Origin: Alentia gelatinosa
Taxonomy: Eukaryota > Annelida > Polychaeta > Phyllodocida > Polynoidae
DNA length: 64,000 nt
Reading direction: 5' to 3'
NCBI GenBank assembly: GCA_950022655.1
Contig: OX465583.1
Location: forward strand, 32,453,360 to 32,517,359
A model generated the notes under the pieces. The model did no database searches. It saw nothing but the letters and a program-made list of their open reading frames with translations, and was not told the DNA's origin. Below, piece after piece: positions 1 to 13,700 of this stretch. Within the stretch, counting starts at the first letter, position 1. Each line of letters opens with the position of its first letter. The position numbers and the translations under genes were made by a program.

Positions 1-1387
1 AGAGATATTGATGACTCAAGAGTTGGATGGCTAGTCGATATATACCATAATACGGACTTGAATACAGAATTATACCATTTTAGGTACCTCTTTGTGTTTT
101 ATTTCATTAATTTTATAATATATATACCTACATATACTACATGTATACAATGATATCTTCGGTTATAGATCTATGTGTAACATATTACATCTGTATGGTA
201 TATTACATCTGTATGTGTTTATATGTACCAGGGTAGATGCAAATGTGTAATGTTTTTTGCTAGGCAATTCGCCAAGCATGAACTTTCATTTATCTCGAGC
301 ACTTGATTGACTATCACACCATCAGCAACATATACGATGGATGTCTTTGAATCCCTCCATGGAAATATCCATTTAACGCTGCAGATCGTCAACATGGGTC
401 ATGGATAATCTATGATTCTATAAATTGATAGTTTTATGAAGCCCACTTATCTATTTTTAACGAGGTTCCTTGAAAGCTGCACGACTAAGGTTTACAGGTG
501 CTCTTGTCGTGAACCTGTTATTTTGATCCATGAAAACCTAGATCGATGATTCTCAGATCTGAGGTGTATCAGATCAATAGAAGCTTAATGTTCTTACAAA
601 CAGAAACGTGCTCTGATGCTCACGCCACCAGTGGTTCATTTTGTCTTTGACGGTCCTTTTAAAATGAGAACTATGCGGGGAGTACATTATATATTGAAAA
701 CGTCTTACTGTTGTGTGTTCCATAAACGGAATATTCTCGTTTATTTTGAATGACCCGTCAATCATACCGATGCAAAGGCTTTGTGTAGTGCCAGATGTGG
801 GTCTTGATGAGAGGAGGAGTGTGTGAACACAGGATGGAGGGGGGAAGGGGTAGTCTAAGGTAAATGTGCTGGCGTATTGATGGTGGAGTATACTCGAAGT
901 TAATAGATGATGTGGTGTTGAACAGAAACCGCATAACAGTATGTCAAGCCGTTTGCACTTTTGTCTTTATTTTTAAAATAAATCTCTTTTTAAATTATGA
1001 GTAAGTTGGTCCCCACGAATCAAGAGGGGACCAAGCCAAGAGCGGTACAACTGTGCGTAGCAATGAGAATGAGAAATTGGAAACAATACTTAAGGTTACT
1101 TGCCATGCTGCATGACGAGAATCACCATGAGAAGAAAGGAAATCTTTTGGAATTTTTAAGAAAGCCCCATTATTAGCTGAGATATTTTTAAAAATATCCA
1201 ATTGTTTGACCATTAGAATGAGTCAGACATTGAGCAGCTCGCCTATGGTGCTTTTGTGTGCGTAAAATGCCTCCCAGCAGGAAAATGCGACAACACGCCC
1301 GTAAGTGACCATATCATTGTGTCCAAATGTATACTTGAAGCAAGTAAAGATCATGAACCTTTAAAAAAGTTTTAAATCATCTAGACC

Positions 1388-1435
1388 TATTGACTGACAA
1401 CATATATTTTGTATTCAATATATGTTGCCGTCAAT
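1388..1435. repeat. Short hairpin, about 19-bp arms
   Basis: The arm starting TATTGAC and containing CAACATATA is mirrored by TATATGTTG ending GTCAATA, with a loop of about 10 bases. It is probably a fragment of the foldback elements found elsewhere in the window. Confidence 0.5.
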
Positions 1436-2831
1436 AGCATATATCTCAGATCAGATTTAGAATTTGGCTGCAAAGTAATTCACAAAGCGAAGCTAAGTGA
1501 ATTACTCTGTGGTCAAACGAGGTGGAGTGCAGACCAAGTTATTTTCATCAAGTGCGTTTCTGATTTTATCTCACCCCATATAACATTATTTATTGATAAA
1601 ATCAATCACCCAATTAGCTATTGAGTATTGGGTACACGAACTTCACGGCCGTGGAGTACGAGTTCCTGGGTGAGAAAGCCTATGGAGAAAAATACCAGGG
1701 TGACATTATAGGTTTTAACGGAAGCCATTCACTGTTATTTTTATTCCAATAATTAATTGTATATTCTATTTTCATATCAATTCAAGTCCTTTTAATCAGA
1801 TTAAATATGATTTTAGCTATTTCGTTAGCATAGCAAAACAACTTTCCATACCGTGTCTGTATGTAAGCAAAGAATATAAGCCAAGGGTTTTGCTAATCAG
1901 CGGGTAGTTAACTACCGTCTCACTGAGAATTCAATATGTAGCTATACGTTTTAACTTACGTGTATGGAATGTCGGGGGGGGGGGGGGGTGGTTATTGAAT
2001 CCATTCGTTAACATCCCTGTTGAACTCTTTAATGCAGCTATAATACCAGAAATTGTTATGGCCGCAGCACAATCATTCACATTGTCACAATGATGAACAT
2101 AACTAAACTGTATTGTTGAATCCTGTTTATGTCCAAATCACACAGGAACCATTGAGGGGTACATGTGCTTCCACCTAGTGGAATACTGTCAGAGCACATT
2201 GCAGTGTCTTGCAATGTATAGGATGTAGAGGATCAACATTCAATAAAATAACAGACGATCACCTGCATTATAATGGGCTCGGTAATTTGAACACTGAAAT
2301 GATTATCGGCCGTAAATGTGTCTTTCGTAGTTGGACTGCAAAATATCAAGCTTTGTTCTATTATATTATTAAGTAAGAGAGTTGTGGTGGAAGGTGGAAG
2401 TCGAACGAATCAAAATATCAAAGATGCACATTCTGATTCACATTCGTATTCCCCTAAAATATAAGTCATGGATTCCACCTGTATACTCTCCTGGTTCATC
2501 ATAAAAAATGATTTTATCTAAATACTTGAGGAACATAATTGCAAATTGATACTTCCATTACCTAGGAAGTAAGGTGATCATTGAGATAACAGGCGCCTGA
2601 GCTGATATCTCTTACAAATATATATTGTAAAATAATAATATACCTAATCAGAACAAAGGTTTTGTTTGATTTGTTTTATATCTGAGCTTAGCTCTTATAT
2701 TTTCAGTATTTTACCGAAGATTGTGTCATACGTGTGCCTTCCTATGTTTATGTAATATTATTATACCTCATATAGCCTATATTTATACTAAATACAGCCG
2801 GGGACATGTAATATACATATGTAGGCCTATA

Positions 2832-2872
2832 CAGTAGAACCCCGCGCAAGCGGGCACCCTCCGTTCCGTCCG
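2832..2872 (+). mobile_element. Possible terminal inverted repeat of a pogo/Tigger-like DNA transposon
   Basis: The sequence starts CAGTAGAACC directly after TA and continues with GCGCAAGCGGGCACC. Tigger/pogo-type ends begin CAGTRGAACC next to a TA target site. I did not find the matching opposite end, so this would be a solo relic. Confidence 0.35.
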
Positions 2873-3584
2873 CTTTGAATGCAATGTATGTGAAATTGTG
2901 AGAAGTCGGATAGAAGGAGGTAGTTATATGCATGATTACAGGCATCCCAACGCTTCCCTTGAACATCATATGAAAGGCAGATGAGCCATTATTAGTAGGC
3001 ATTGCATAACTAGATGCATAATGAGATGTCCATCGGTGTAAATCCCAGCATGTGTGAGTAGACGGTACATGACAGCAGCGGGCAGCTGAGGGCCCTCATG
3101 ACCGTTAACGAGCCCTAACGGTCGGTGAAGTCTGGCGCGTGCGGGGGTGGGCGCTGATACGGGCTCGACCACTCTCCTACACTCTCCTGGCGTACTCGTA
3201 GCTCCTCTTCCATGGGACCCGCTGCGTTCAAACCGTTGGTGTGAGCCGGGTCGTTATCCCTGTGGTCAACATTGACGAGCCCCGTGCGGGTAGGCTACTC
3301 TGGCCACCTGTGCTACCTCAAGCAGTTATATATACTGAGGGGATTAGTAGAAAATGATGCGCAGTAGCCACAAGCGGCCAGATGCTGGTCGGGATGACAG
3401 GTGACGTTGACGGGAGATGCTAGCCGTGAGCCCCGGTTACTGAGCTTGCACCTCTCGGTCCGGTATTGTCTGCATACCCCGCTTTTAATAACGGCAATGG
3501 TCGCGACCTTTGTTAAGGGATAACGTTTAAGATACATACCTCGCTAGAGGCTAGACAACGTCTGGTAGCTCCCTGCGTTGACCT

Positions 3585-4235
3585 AGAGTGGGAGATAGGC
3601 CTACTTCGGCTTTGATAGTGGTGTTAATCTTACAGCTCGCTTATTTAGGCCTATATTAACCTAAATTGTGAAATGTTAGTGCTTGATCTTAATTATGGTC
3701 ACTTTCAACAATAGGCCTACTCTAGACATAGGCCTATACTAAGATACTATTGACAAAATGACCACAAAATATACAAGAAATTATATAGGCCTAGGGCCTT
3801 TAAATAGATTTTAGAATAAATAGGCTTAATAAAGGAGGTTTTTTCCCTAATAGCCTTCTTTTCATTCATTTAACGTCTATATCACATTAAAGGTTGGACT
3901 TCACCTCCTTTCCCCTTTCTTATTTATAAAGTTACATGCCCCAGAGGCTACACCCCCCCCCCCCCCCCCCGGTCGCCTACGAGGTAGCCTAGGCCTACTA
4001 GGGGATGGATGTTGCTCCTCCACATTCTTTTGATGCTTATCTTGGGAACTCATGTCACCTCTTTGCTAACCGCAACCCCGTTCAAATATGTTTCTATGTT
4101 AGGCTCTATGCTATCCACAAATTGTTTATTCTAGGTACCAGTACCGTAATGCATTTCTCCGTTTTCAAATGAATAAGGCCCAAATTGGTGATTAGGCTGG
4201 GCCTACTAGGGAAAAACGTTTAGGCCTAGGCCTAA
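3585..4235. repeat. Cluster of AGGCCTA motifs
   Basis: At least eight copies of TAGGCCTA-type motifs occur within 650 bases (for example near 3596, 3647, 3712, 3729, 3785, 3989 and 4222). The arrangement is irregular, not a strict tandem array. No gene is visible here. Confidence 0.5.
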
Positions 4236-4599
4236 GCTATATGATTCTACGTGTAGACGAATGTGTATCCATGTGGTTTCAACATAAGAGAAGAGAGTCA
4301 TCTCTGCTTGAGCTATAATGTAAAGTGGGCTAAATGTACAGAAAGAAAGATTGTAATGCACAAGGGTTAATAGAACATCATTCACACCTAGGGCCCTTGA
4401 CAAGTTTACTACAAAGGCAGCCACCCGGTGCAATGCCCTCGGGGTAAACTGGTCCAAACTATTTTTCCTGAATTAAAAATTTTATGTATGTTATTTTTAG
4501 AACAAAAAGTCACTAGTTACTTACTAACAACCTAAATTTCTCAGAAGGAATCTTTACTGGGATTATTAGTCGTCAGAAATGAGTATCTAAAAATAACGA

Positions 4600-4790
4600 T
4601 AGTTAACAGTCCGGTGCATGTCTACTCTCGCGCATTCACGGCTCATACCGAGACTCAGCTTCAGCCAATCAGCGAAAAGTTTCAGTCAGCAGCGGATAAA
4701 CATTACTTTGGAGGAACCGTCCGCTCGCTGGGAATTAACGTTATTCCAATGTTTGAACGAAAAAGAAACTCGTGAAATATAACTGGAGCC
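4600..4790 (+). promoter_or_regulatory. CCNF: Probable CCNF promoter with NF-Y and CHR-like sites
   Basis: A good NF-Y site, AGCCAATCAGCG, lies at 4663-4674. A second CCAAT is at 4746-4750, followed two bases later by TTTGAA at 4752-4757, the core of the cell-cycle homology region. The putative start codon is at 4791. CCAAT boxes plus a CHR near the start are characteristic of vertebrate G2/M genes, and cyclin F is expressed in S/G2, so the arrangement fits. No TATA box was identified. The transcription start is not known. Confidence 0.4.
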
Positions 4791-4797
4791 ATGAAAG
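4791..4797 (+). CDS. CCNF: CCNF coding exon 1 (7 nt: Met-Lys-...)
   Basis: ATGAAAG is followed by a consensus donor GTGAGA and preceded by a favourable GCC context. It ends in phase 1, and exon 2 begins with exactly the two bases needed (G+TC = Val), giving MKVAGCNGRRQK before the basic segment and F-box. Placement rests on phase, splice signal and the promoter-like upstream DNA, not on homology of the seven bases. Confidence 0.55.
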
Positions 4798-7700
4798 GTG
4801 AGATCAACTCAAATTTTATTCAACATTGTAATACTGAGGTTTTTCTTAAAGTTTTCTAACTTGTGTAGCCCTTAGAGTGGCCCTTAGAAAGGCGGCAGAT
4901 TTGATTATCAAACTGTTGCCGTTACTGTTACCAGTCCGCCCACCGTGGCCACGTTTAATTTAAGACTATGTAAACGGTATCAAGCTGTTTAAAGAACCTT
5001 TACCCAAAATGTTTTCTGGAATTTCACTTCAATAGTGTAGTTGACCTCACCAGTACAGTGTAAGACGTCTATTCTAAAATTATAGGTCACAATTTCAGGA
5101 TTGATTAGATAAAATCCAGTTGCAACTTCCGTTGGCCAGTGGGCGGTTACGACTGTAAAGGTAACTTCAGTCCCACGGTCACACATTGTCTTTTATAATG
5201 TGCCTGTGCATTTACATGGTTATCCTGCCATCATTTATTTTTGAATGAATTTGAATTAAGGAAAGCCACTGTGAAGTATTTTATTTGAATATTTAGCTTT
5301 TATCATTGAAATAACAGCTCTCGTTCGTCGCCGAACATGGCCAATCAGTTTGAGTCTCCAAGGCCGAGAAACTTTGACTGCATAGAGTCACCTACCTAGA
5401 TCTAGTGTACGGTATTTATTTTCAATAGAAATAGTCTCACAAGAAGTAGGCTGTTTTTATATTTATTGAGCACGAGTCAGTCACACACCGAACCATTCAC
5501 CCGAACACCGTGTGTGTTCCCCCACACACTACTGTCGAATGTACGATGATTCGCACTGGAAGACGATTCGCACTGCTACTCGGCCGATTCGCACTCGCAG
5601 GTAACTGCGTAAAGGGAAACGGTACTAAGTATTACCATTCCTCAATAACAAAATACATTAGTACAAAACTTTGTCAATCTTTCACCAGCAGACTCATTTT
5701 ACTCACAGTGACCTAAATTATTGTCAGTTCCTCCATATGATATATGTACACTTAGAATAGGGGCAGCGCATAAACACATTCAGTGTCAGTGTAATCGCGT
5801 GCTTACCTCTGCCAATTTTGCGCTCGCGAATGTACTGTAACGGGAAATGGCAAATATTCATATATTCCCTTAGATAATCAAAATGATATCTTATAGACAA
5901 GTTTTCTGAGGCCTGAAGTCATAGTGTGAAACTTCATGGTTTGTTTTTGTTTCGATGTCCAGTGCTAATCATCTTGTTTACAGTGCGAAACGGCCAGTGC
6001 AAATCGGCAGACAGTGCAAATGATTCACACTGTCACACCATTTGCACAGGATGATTCAAACTGTAAACAAGACTATTCGCACTGGAAATCAAAACAAAAG
6101 CAAGCCATGATGCAAGAACGGGCAATAATTTAGGTTATTTCAAGTAACAGTGAGTAAAATATGTCTGCTGTGAAAGACTGACAAAGTTTTGTAATAATAT
6201 ATTTTGTTATCAAGGAATAGGAACACTTGGTGTGAATCATCTGGTGCAAATCGTTCTAGTAGCAGTGCGAATTGGCTTCCAGTGTGAATTGTCATACATT
6301 CACACGTAGTACAATGCCGTGTCCGCTATCACCCCCACAGTCGTTGTACTTGAGGACGTGCAAATTTTGAGATTCTTTTCAAACCAAAGTGGTTCACACA
6401 ATAACGTTTGTAAAGGAAGTGGCATGAAATAAAAAAAAAAGTTGAATTCAACAACTTATATCGCAATCTTCAGTCTCATATCATATGAGCAGCAGATGTT
6501 ATCTTTTCTTTATTAAATCCTCCTTTGAATCCCTGAATGGGGCAGCTCCTCAATCAAGCATCCACTATTTTGAATTGTTTTGCAAGTTATATGGTTACCC
6601 AAGTATTTGACTGATTACTGCTTGTGTAGAGGTTAGGTTTTTTTTACAAATCTGGGGATAGGTTTTGTACAAATCTTGGAGGATGGTTGCTTAGTCTGTG
6701 GGTAACCAGCAAGACTGGAATATGGTGAATATTGGTTGGGACCCGATACACCTATGATATGGCCAAAGCTACCTTGAATTATGACCAGATTTTAATCTGA
6801 TATCACAATTTAAAAGAAAAACGGGACAAGTATCTGGATTCTCAACTGACCGTGGACAAGTGACTAGTGCGAAAAGCATGGTTAAGGTGGGAATTGGACG
6901 CCTTGAGCCTTTTACCGTTTGAGCCTCCTGTCAGCGCGAAAACGTGGACGCCTTGAGCCTACCCCGTGGACGCCTTGAGCCTACCTCATTTTAGTTCTGA
7001 ATAGCGGGTTAGGGTTAGAAAAGGGTTGGGTAAGGGTTAGGGTTGTATATATATGACTATAAACCAGTATAAGTACACTTTTCAAAGTTTTTTACATGTA
7101 GATGCTCAAGGAAACCAAAATGGGGTAGGCTCAAGGCGTCCACAGGGTAGGCTCAAGGCGTCCACAGAAAGGCTCAAGGCGTCCAGGGCTCGAATCGTCC
7201 CGGGCTCAAGGCGTCCATGAACCGTTAAGGTCAGGGGGTAGGTTTTTCTGTTTGTTTTATCCCCCCCCCCCCCCCCCCCCCGCCCTGTCAGATATCTCAG
7301 TTTTGTGGTCAGTTGTCTGACATTCCTCCTTCCTAGTATTACCGTCTTAACCATGGTAGTTTCATTTCCATTTCAGTCGCCGGGTGCAATGGACGGCGGC
7401 AAAAGATGTACAGACGTGGCCGGTCCCCAAACTCCTCTAAACAAAATGGTCAAAAGAATATATGGTCCTTGCCAGAAGAACTTCTATTGCATTTACTCAA
7501 AGGGCTGCACATCACGGACCTTCTCAACATGCGCTCCGTAAGCCATCCTCCGTCTAATAGTCGTACTAATGTTTGCAAAAGAATTTATATCTTTTCAAGT
7601 CTATCGTGATCTATTCTGGTTAATTCTAACATAGAGTTGCAAAATAATGACAGTTTTTAATGTCCACTTATAAAGTGGCAGATAACTCACCACTCGGCAC

Positions 7701-10700
7701 ACCCTGGTATTCTTTGACCTGGGAAAAGTGTTAAAGCGCATGTGCCAATCCCGTGGGCCAAATGCCACATCGCATGTCGAGACTGTTGCTCTATTTGTCA
7801 CAGTTACAGGATGCTTTTACAAACTACATATATTGTGTCAAGTTACGTGTCATACAAAGAAGGGAACTGGTACAAACAGGTTTCTGTCGGTTTCGTCAGG
7901 AATAGAATAACGTCCATACTTTCTTCATGTATGAAACAAATTCTGATGATTTATTATATGTTCGTTTTATTTTTCCGTTTCAAGACTCACCCAACATTTA
8001 GGACGTTGATAGACAACCATCCTGTTGTTTGGACAACAGCCTGCTTTAAAAATGCCTGGCCAACATTGGCAAACATGAAACACATAAACACGTAAGTTTC
8101 ACCATTTTACGATAGATATGTCTTTATCAAAACGGTTATAGTTTTATAACCTTGTGTCTATTCAAAAATGGGACCCATGGGAAAGCGAGTTTCCCAACTT
8201 TGTAAGTTGTTCCATGAACCTTTATTGTCCACCTGATAAAAAGTCTCCAAACCACCCCACAGAACCTAGAGATCGTTACTGAGTAGAAAAACTCAGGTCA
8301 ACAGGACGCAAAATAGTGTGTGAGAGATCGGCGGCCATTATGTTTTTCCTTTGATAATTCATATTTTGGAATGCTGAATGATAAATACAGCATTACTATG
8401 ATTTTGATCTACATGGTCATATTCTCCTGTTATTGCATACCTATGGCCGATCGTCTATGAAATACTACCCGCTGCTAGGGGTGCAGTATAAATAATGTTT
8501 GGGCGCACTGCGCTAGTAGTTAATATTCCGGCGCACAATTGGTACATTTAATAAGTATATAAAATGGCAGTTTTTATTTTACATTTATGTACGTAATAAT
8601 AAGAAAACGCAGTGACTGAGCCTGTAAGGATGCCATTCTCAACCTTTTTATGCCATAAATAAACCTCAAACAGCCTTCTCTTCGGGCTCAGCAACCACGT
8701 TTTCTCTTAGTAGCAATATCCCTGAATTCGCTCGGATGTTACTATGCATCAGCTATAAGGAAACCACGACCATGCAGATCAAAATCATGGTAATATTGTG
8801 TGTACCATGCAAATCAAAATTATGGTAATATTGTGTATTTATTATCATGATTTTGATCCTTGATGCATAGTATCGTGTAGTGTCAACTACAAGGAGAATA
8901 AGACCACACAGATCAAAATCTTGGTAGTGTATTCAGTACTCACCTTTTGACTAATTATTAGGGGGGGAAATCTTGTAAATGATTAGAGACTAAAAATGAT
9001 TGTCAACTACAAGGAAAATGTGACCACCCCGATCAAAATCATTGTATTGTTGTATTCATTACCGACCTTTCAACTAATCATTAGAAAAAAATCTTTTAAA
9101 TGATTGGAAACTCAACATAAGCATCGTCTAACATTTACTTAAAATGCAGGGATGCCAGTTTTTAATGTTTCCATTGAAATTCATGTTTTCATTTTCAATT
9201 ATTTTTCCTTGTGTAATATTGGCATAGCAAATGCTAAATTACCCAATTCAGCCAAAGTCTATCACCCCCCACTAGGCCTCCTCACTGACCCATGTAAAAA
9301 CTTGAGCTTTCCCTTAATCCTTTGAACCATGCTGTAATGTGTATGTAATGCATAAACTCTGTATTGCAGTGGAAAATATTTCAATGTTTTTTCTTGACCC
9401 CAACTGGCATCCCTGAAAATGGTTCCAAAAGTGACATGAGGTGGCATAATATCAAGAGACGTCACGAGTTTGAGTATCAGTTTATTTATGTCACTAATTG
9501 TGTTGGCTCCATAATCTCACAAGTTGAATTAGTGACATATATAAAGTCACACTCAAACGAGTGGCGTCTAGATTTTATCATTGAAAATTCTCATCGCCCC
9601 GAAACGATGAGTAACTTGCGTATACCACCTCTGTCAGAGAGTAACATTTATTCAATAGCTACAAAAATCAAATGAAGTGTTCCACGGCAGTAATAATACC
9701 TCAATACTCTTAGTTCATTCAAACTGATTTTGATGTTTTACATCGGCTTGGTGTACATGTGTTTCAGACCACGTCGTATTCGAACTGATGTTTGAAAAAT
9801 AAAGTTCAATATTATAAGTCAAGCTGCCCTCTTGTATTCATCCATCTTAGCTTTTCAGTGTTGTAAAATTCAATCTTATAGATCATATAGGTATAGTTAA
9901 AGGTTTTGGCAGAATAAGTATGACACCTTTTGATTGTCCTGGAATAATCCTAAGATTCTTAAATTGCAGTGCGGCGGATCACGGAAATATTGAAGCTCTT
10001 ATCAAGTTAGGAATCGCATACCTTTACAATGAAGGATGTAAGTAGAGTTTCTGTAACCTGTTCTGATTGGTACTATAACTGTTGTCCGTGTCAGGGGCGA
10101 AGTAGGAGTAGAATCGTCCTTGACAAATGTGCACACGGTATAATTTTATTTCACATTTGGGTTGGTGCATATATAGTGTCGAGGATCCCTGAAATGAGGG
10201 ATTTTGATAAAACTCAGGAATGTTGTCTTTAATAGAATTAATGTATGTCAATCCCATATAATATCTAGAACCCCCTATTCCATTATCTTCATGGTTCTCC
10301 CTGACAAGCAGCCAATAAATGGATGGAAATCCCTGAAACTATTGGCCAGTTACCATACAAACCACTGTGAATTCGTAGCTACAGCTGGAACCAGCTTCAT
10401 ACTAGATCGGGTTCTTGGTGGAGAGCATAGACACTTAGTACTAGTCCTGCTTACCAGGTGACGCAGTTATCATCGAATTGAATTCCACTAAGCTTGTTAA
10501 TGGTAGAGGAGGGGAAGTGGGGTTCATCGGCACTAATGACTGTGCTGACATACCTGTAGAATATATATGGGAGAAAAAAACGTGAAAAAAGTATTGGTTT
10601 TTAATAACATGTTTTCAATGAACGTCATTTAATGTCAGCACCTCCGAAACTGAGATGTATATAACTGTCAATTCACCTCACACCCGACCAATAGTAATCA

Positions 10701-13700
10701 GTACTATCACAAACTACCAAAGGGGCACTGTAGCGACTTTTGCACTTACATGAAAAAGGTTTCTTCTCTTAGACAAAAGAAACTTTCTTAGATAAAAGAC
10801 AGGATTGGTAAGCCCAAAAAGTTAAGCTTACAAGAAATCGCAATGATTGGATTTACAGGCAGGCCCGAAATAAAGTAAATTTGTTTATACAGAAAACGCT
10901 AAATGCAACTTTATTCAACAAACCCTAGAAGACAATCTTTGAAATAACAAGGATTTTTGTAAAACCTTTAATATCTGGGTATGTTAAAAGTAATAAGAAA
11001 ATCCAGCCATTCTGTTCTGTGTGTATGGTTATTATAGCTGAGTGCAGTTCCCGGGGGCGGGGGAGATTTTCATGCAAAACATGAGTATTGAATAGATGCC
11101 ATTCAACACTGAAAGAAATTTGAAATATTTTAATGGTTTTACGTTCTGCTTTGTGGTTTCAGTACCCAGCGACTTTCAGGGGCGGAAGGTCTCGACGAAC
11201 GGGGAGCGGGCGGCAGAGATGTTTTGTAAAGTGGAGACTTTACTGCCTAACGTGACGCCATTCACCTGGCTCTTCATCCGACCTCCCTGGGCTACATCAG
11301 GGGCCTGCTGCAAGGAGTGCGTTTTCAAAAACATGAAGAGCTTTACCGAAACGGTAAGTATCTGCTCTATCGATTTGCCTTTAGTCATATACTTCCATTC
11401 TTTTGATATTGTAAAGGGAGTTAGGTTATTGGTTAAGGCATTGGACTCGTCACCCCAAATTTGGGTTCAAGTCCCTTTGTTGCCATCTTCTTCCTTCTTT
11501 AATACATAGCTTCTCCTTACTATATACCCATGCCGTATTTACTGTTTTGACATATAACGTAAAAGTACTGTACGAACCACTGGTCCATACACTAAAATAC
11601 GGACCACCTTGCCAAACACATTTATTAACATATCGGTTGTTAAAAATTAAATTAATGATTTTTTTTTTAATTTTGGGTATATAGTAAATATATAACGTCC
11701 AACCATGCTTGTACAAGTCACAGAACTTGATGATGCCTCGTTCTGTACAAACCGTAAATTATCATCTCTTTCTGTGACTTGTACAGCATGGTCAGGACGT
11801 TCTATATAATAACTGCTATATCAGAGGTTAGTCGTTCTCATTGCCATGTGCGAACTCAAAGAACTCACATCGGTAAATGTGTAAGGGTAAGATTTTTTCC
11901 TACATTCATCTGATAGCTTCGATCACCACCCCTGTGGTGGTTTTATTTCCAACTTTTACCTAAGAATGACTTATATGCCTATTGCTACCAAGGTGTACCT
12001 CAATTTGCTATGTGTTTGGTTGCCTTGGTGGACTAATTATCCGTAGATCACTGTATCACTGATTGTAGGTGATATTTACTTTAATTTATGCCCTATGGTA
12101 AACCATGTCGTTTCAGCACGTAGCCCCCAACGTGACAGTATGTATCGCAAAGACGCTGCAACTGCTGGAGGAGGAGGGACAACAACAAGAGGCGGTGCAG
12201 CACCTGGAACAGGCCACGGCGGCCGGGTCGCCGCACGCCGCCTTCCTCCTGTGGCAACACCGCTACGCCAAAAACGTGAGTATCACCCGCTAAATAATCT
12301 TAGATGTCTACCCTCTTTTACCCACATAAACGTCCGTGGTTCTGAATTTTTTATTATAAATCATGACATGTTTTAAAAATGATACGTCCTAAATGGGGGT
12401 GGGGGTAAAAGGCATAGACGAGGGAACGGTTCCAAGTCTCTTAATTTTGTAGCTGTCTATTATTGACTCTGTGACTCTTGTTCCAGAAACTCGACCCTGC
12501 AGCCGAACTGGAAGCCATTCGGAAACTGCGAAACCTGGTGAAACTAGGCGATCCTGATGCAGTCTTACAGTTGTGTAGATTCTATGCGCAGAAGAAGTAT
12601 GGAGGACTGAGCGAGGTGCAGGCAGCCAGCTACATGCGTAACTTCATCCGAACCTCTAAGCCCAACCACATAGAAGAGATTTACAGGCAGAGTGAGCTCA
12701 CGCACTCCATGAGGTACATCCTCGTAGACTGGCTCGTAGAAGTGGCAGGCATGAAAGACTTTGGAAGCCCAACACTCCATGCAGCCATAAGTGTTGTAGA
12801 CCGGTTTCTACGGTTTCACCGGACATCCCGAGCGAGGTTCCAGCTTCTTGGAGTGGCAGCAATGGTGCTCTGTTCAAGGTATTACAAGCTAGCTGTGCTC
12901 ACCACAATTTAAGATAAAAATGGAGATATGATAATGGTTATGGCGAGGGACCAATTTATCCCAGGTAAAGAAAAGAAAAAGATACTTGAGTCTACAGTCT
13001 CTTATCTACAGTAATATGGCTCTATAAATTGAAATCGATGGGACCCTCCCTCTTGCGTTTTCATACTAATAGAAAACATAAGTATAAGACTGAAGTATAC
13101 TTGACATACAAATTCAATTGTACTGACGCTACAGTCGTTGGGTGATCATAGAGATAAGATCCTAGCTTTTGTATCCTGGCTGTTTTTTTTGTTTTGTAGT
13201 TTTTTTTGTTAATTTTATTGTTTGTTTGTTGTATTTTCTACGATGAACATATCGAACATTGGAATTTGTAAACGTAAACGAAGAAATAACTACACCTTCA
13301 TTGTGCAGGTTTCTGGGGAAGGATATCATCACGATCCGTGAGGCCGCATGGTTAACGGACAACACGTACAAGTACGAGGACGTAGTGCGCATGATGGGAG
13401 AGATCATGGCTACGTTACGTGGCCGGATACGTGTGTTGTGCAGCCTGGACTACGTGCAGCTGATCGGTTTGCTGGCGACGAACGAGCCGGCTACGCAGTG
13501 TCTGGCCGAGTACGTGTGTGAGCTGGCCTTACTGCAGAGTGACCTGGGGCCGTATCCTCAGGCCGAGATCGCCGCCGGTGCCGTGCTGCTCGCCCGACTC
13601 TCTCACAAACAAGGTACGTCTGTCTTCAGAGATGGCAGTTTCCCACTTTTCCATGAAAACTTGTTTTCATTTTCAACTTAGAAAATAACGTGTTGTCGTT

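Larger units (their letters stand above)
1..4560. other. Intergenic region, no gene recognised
   Basis: No exon with coding character was found on either strand; open frames are short and resemble nothing I know. Contents: a hairpin at 1388-1435, a poly-G run near 1975-1987, a possible pogo/Tigger-type transposon end at 2832, a GC-richer stretch at 3060-3560 with no recognised product, a poly-C run near 3953-3970, and a cluster of AGGCCTA motifs from 3595 to 4235. A 5' non-coding exon of an upstream gene cannot be excluded. Confidence 0.5.
4798..7376 (+). other. CCNF: CCNF intron 1, mostly foldback elements
   Basis: This 2.6 kb intron carries two foldback repeats (about 5505-6325 and 6895-7217) and a poly-C tract at about 7261-7281. 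No other coding exon was found. Confidence 0.6.

Noticed and set aside
3060..3560. GC-rich block with several short frames, possible exon or CpG island
   Set aside because: No frame resembles a known protein and no donor/acceptor pair gives a consistent phase.
7742..8095. 117-codon frame covering the CCNF exon 3 region
   Set aside because: Only 7985-8091 is exon by splice sites and homology; the first part reads intron sequence.
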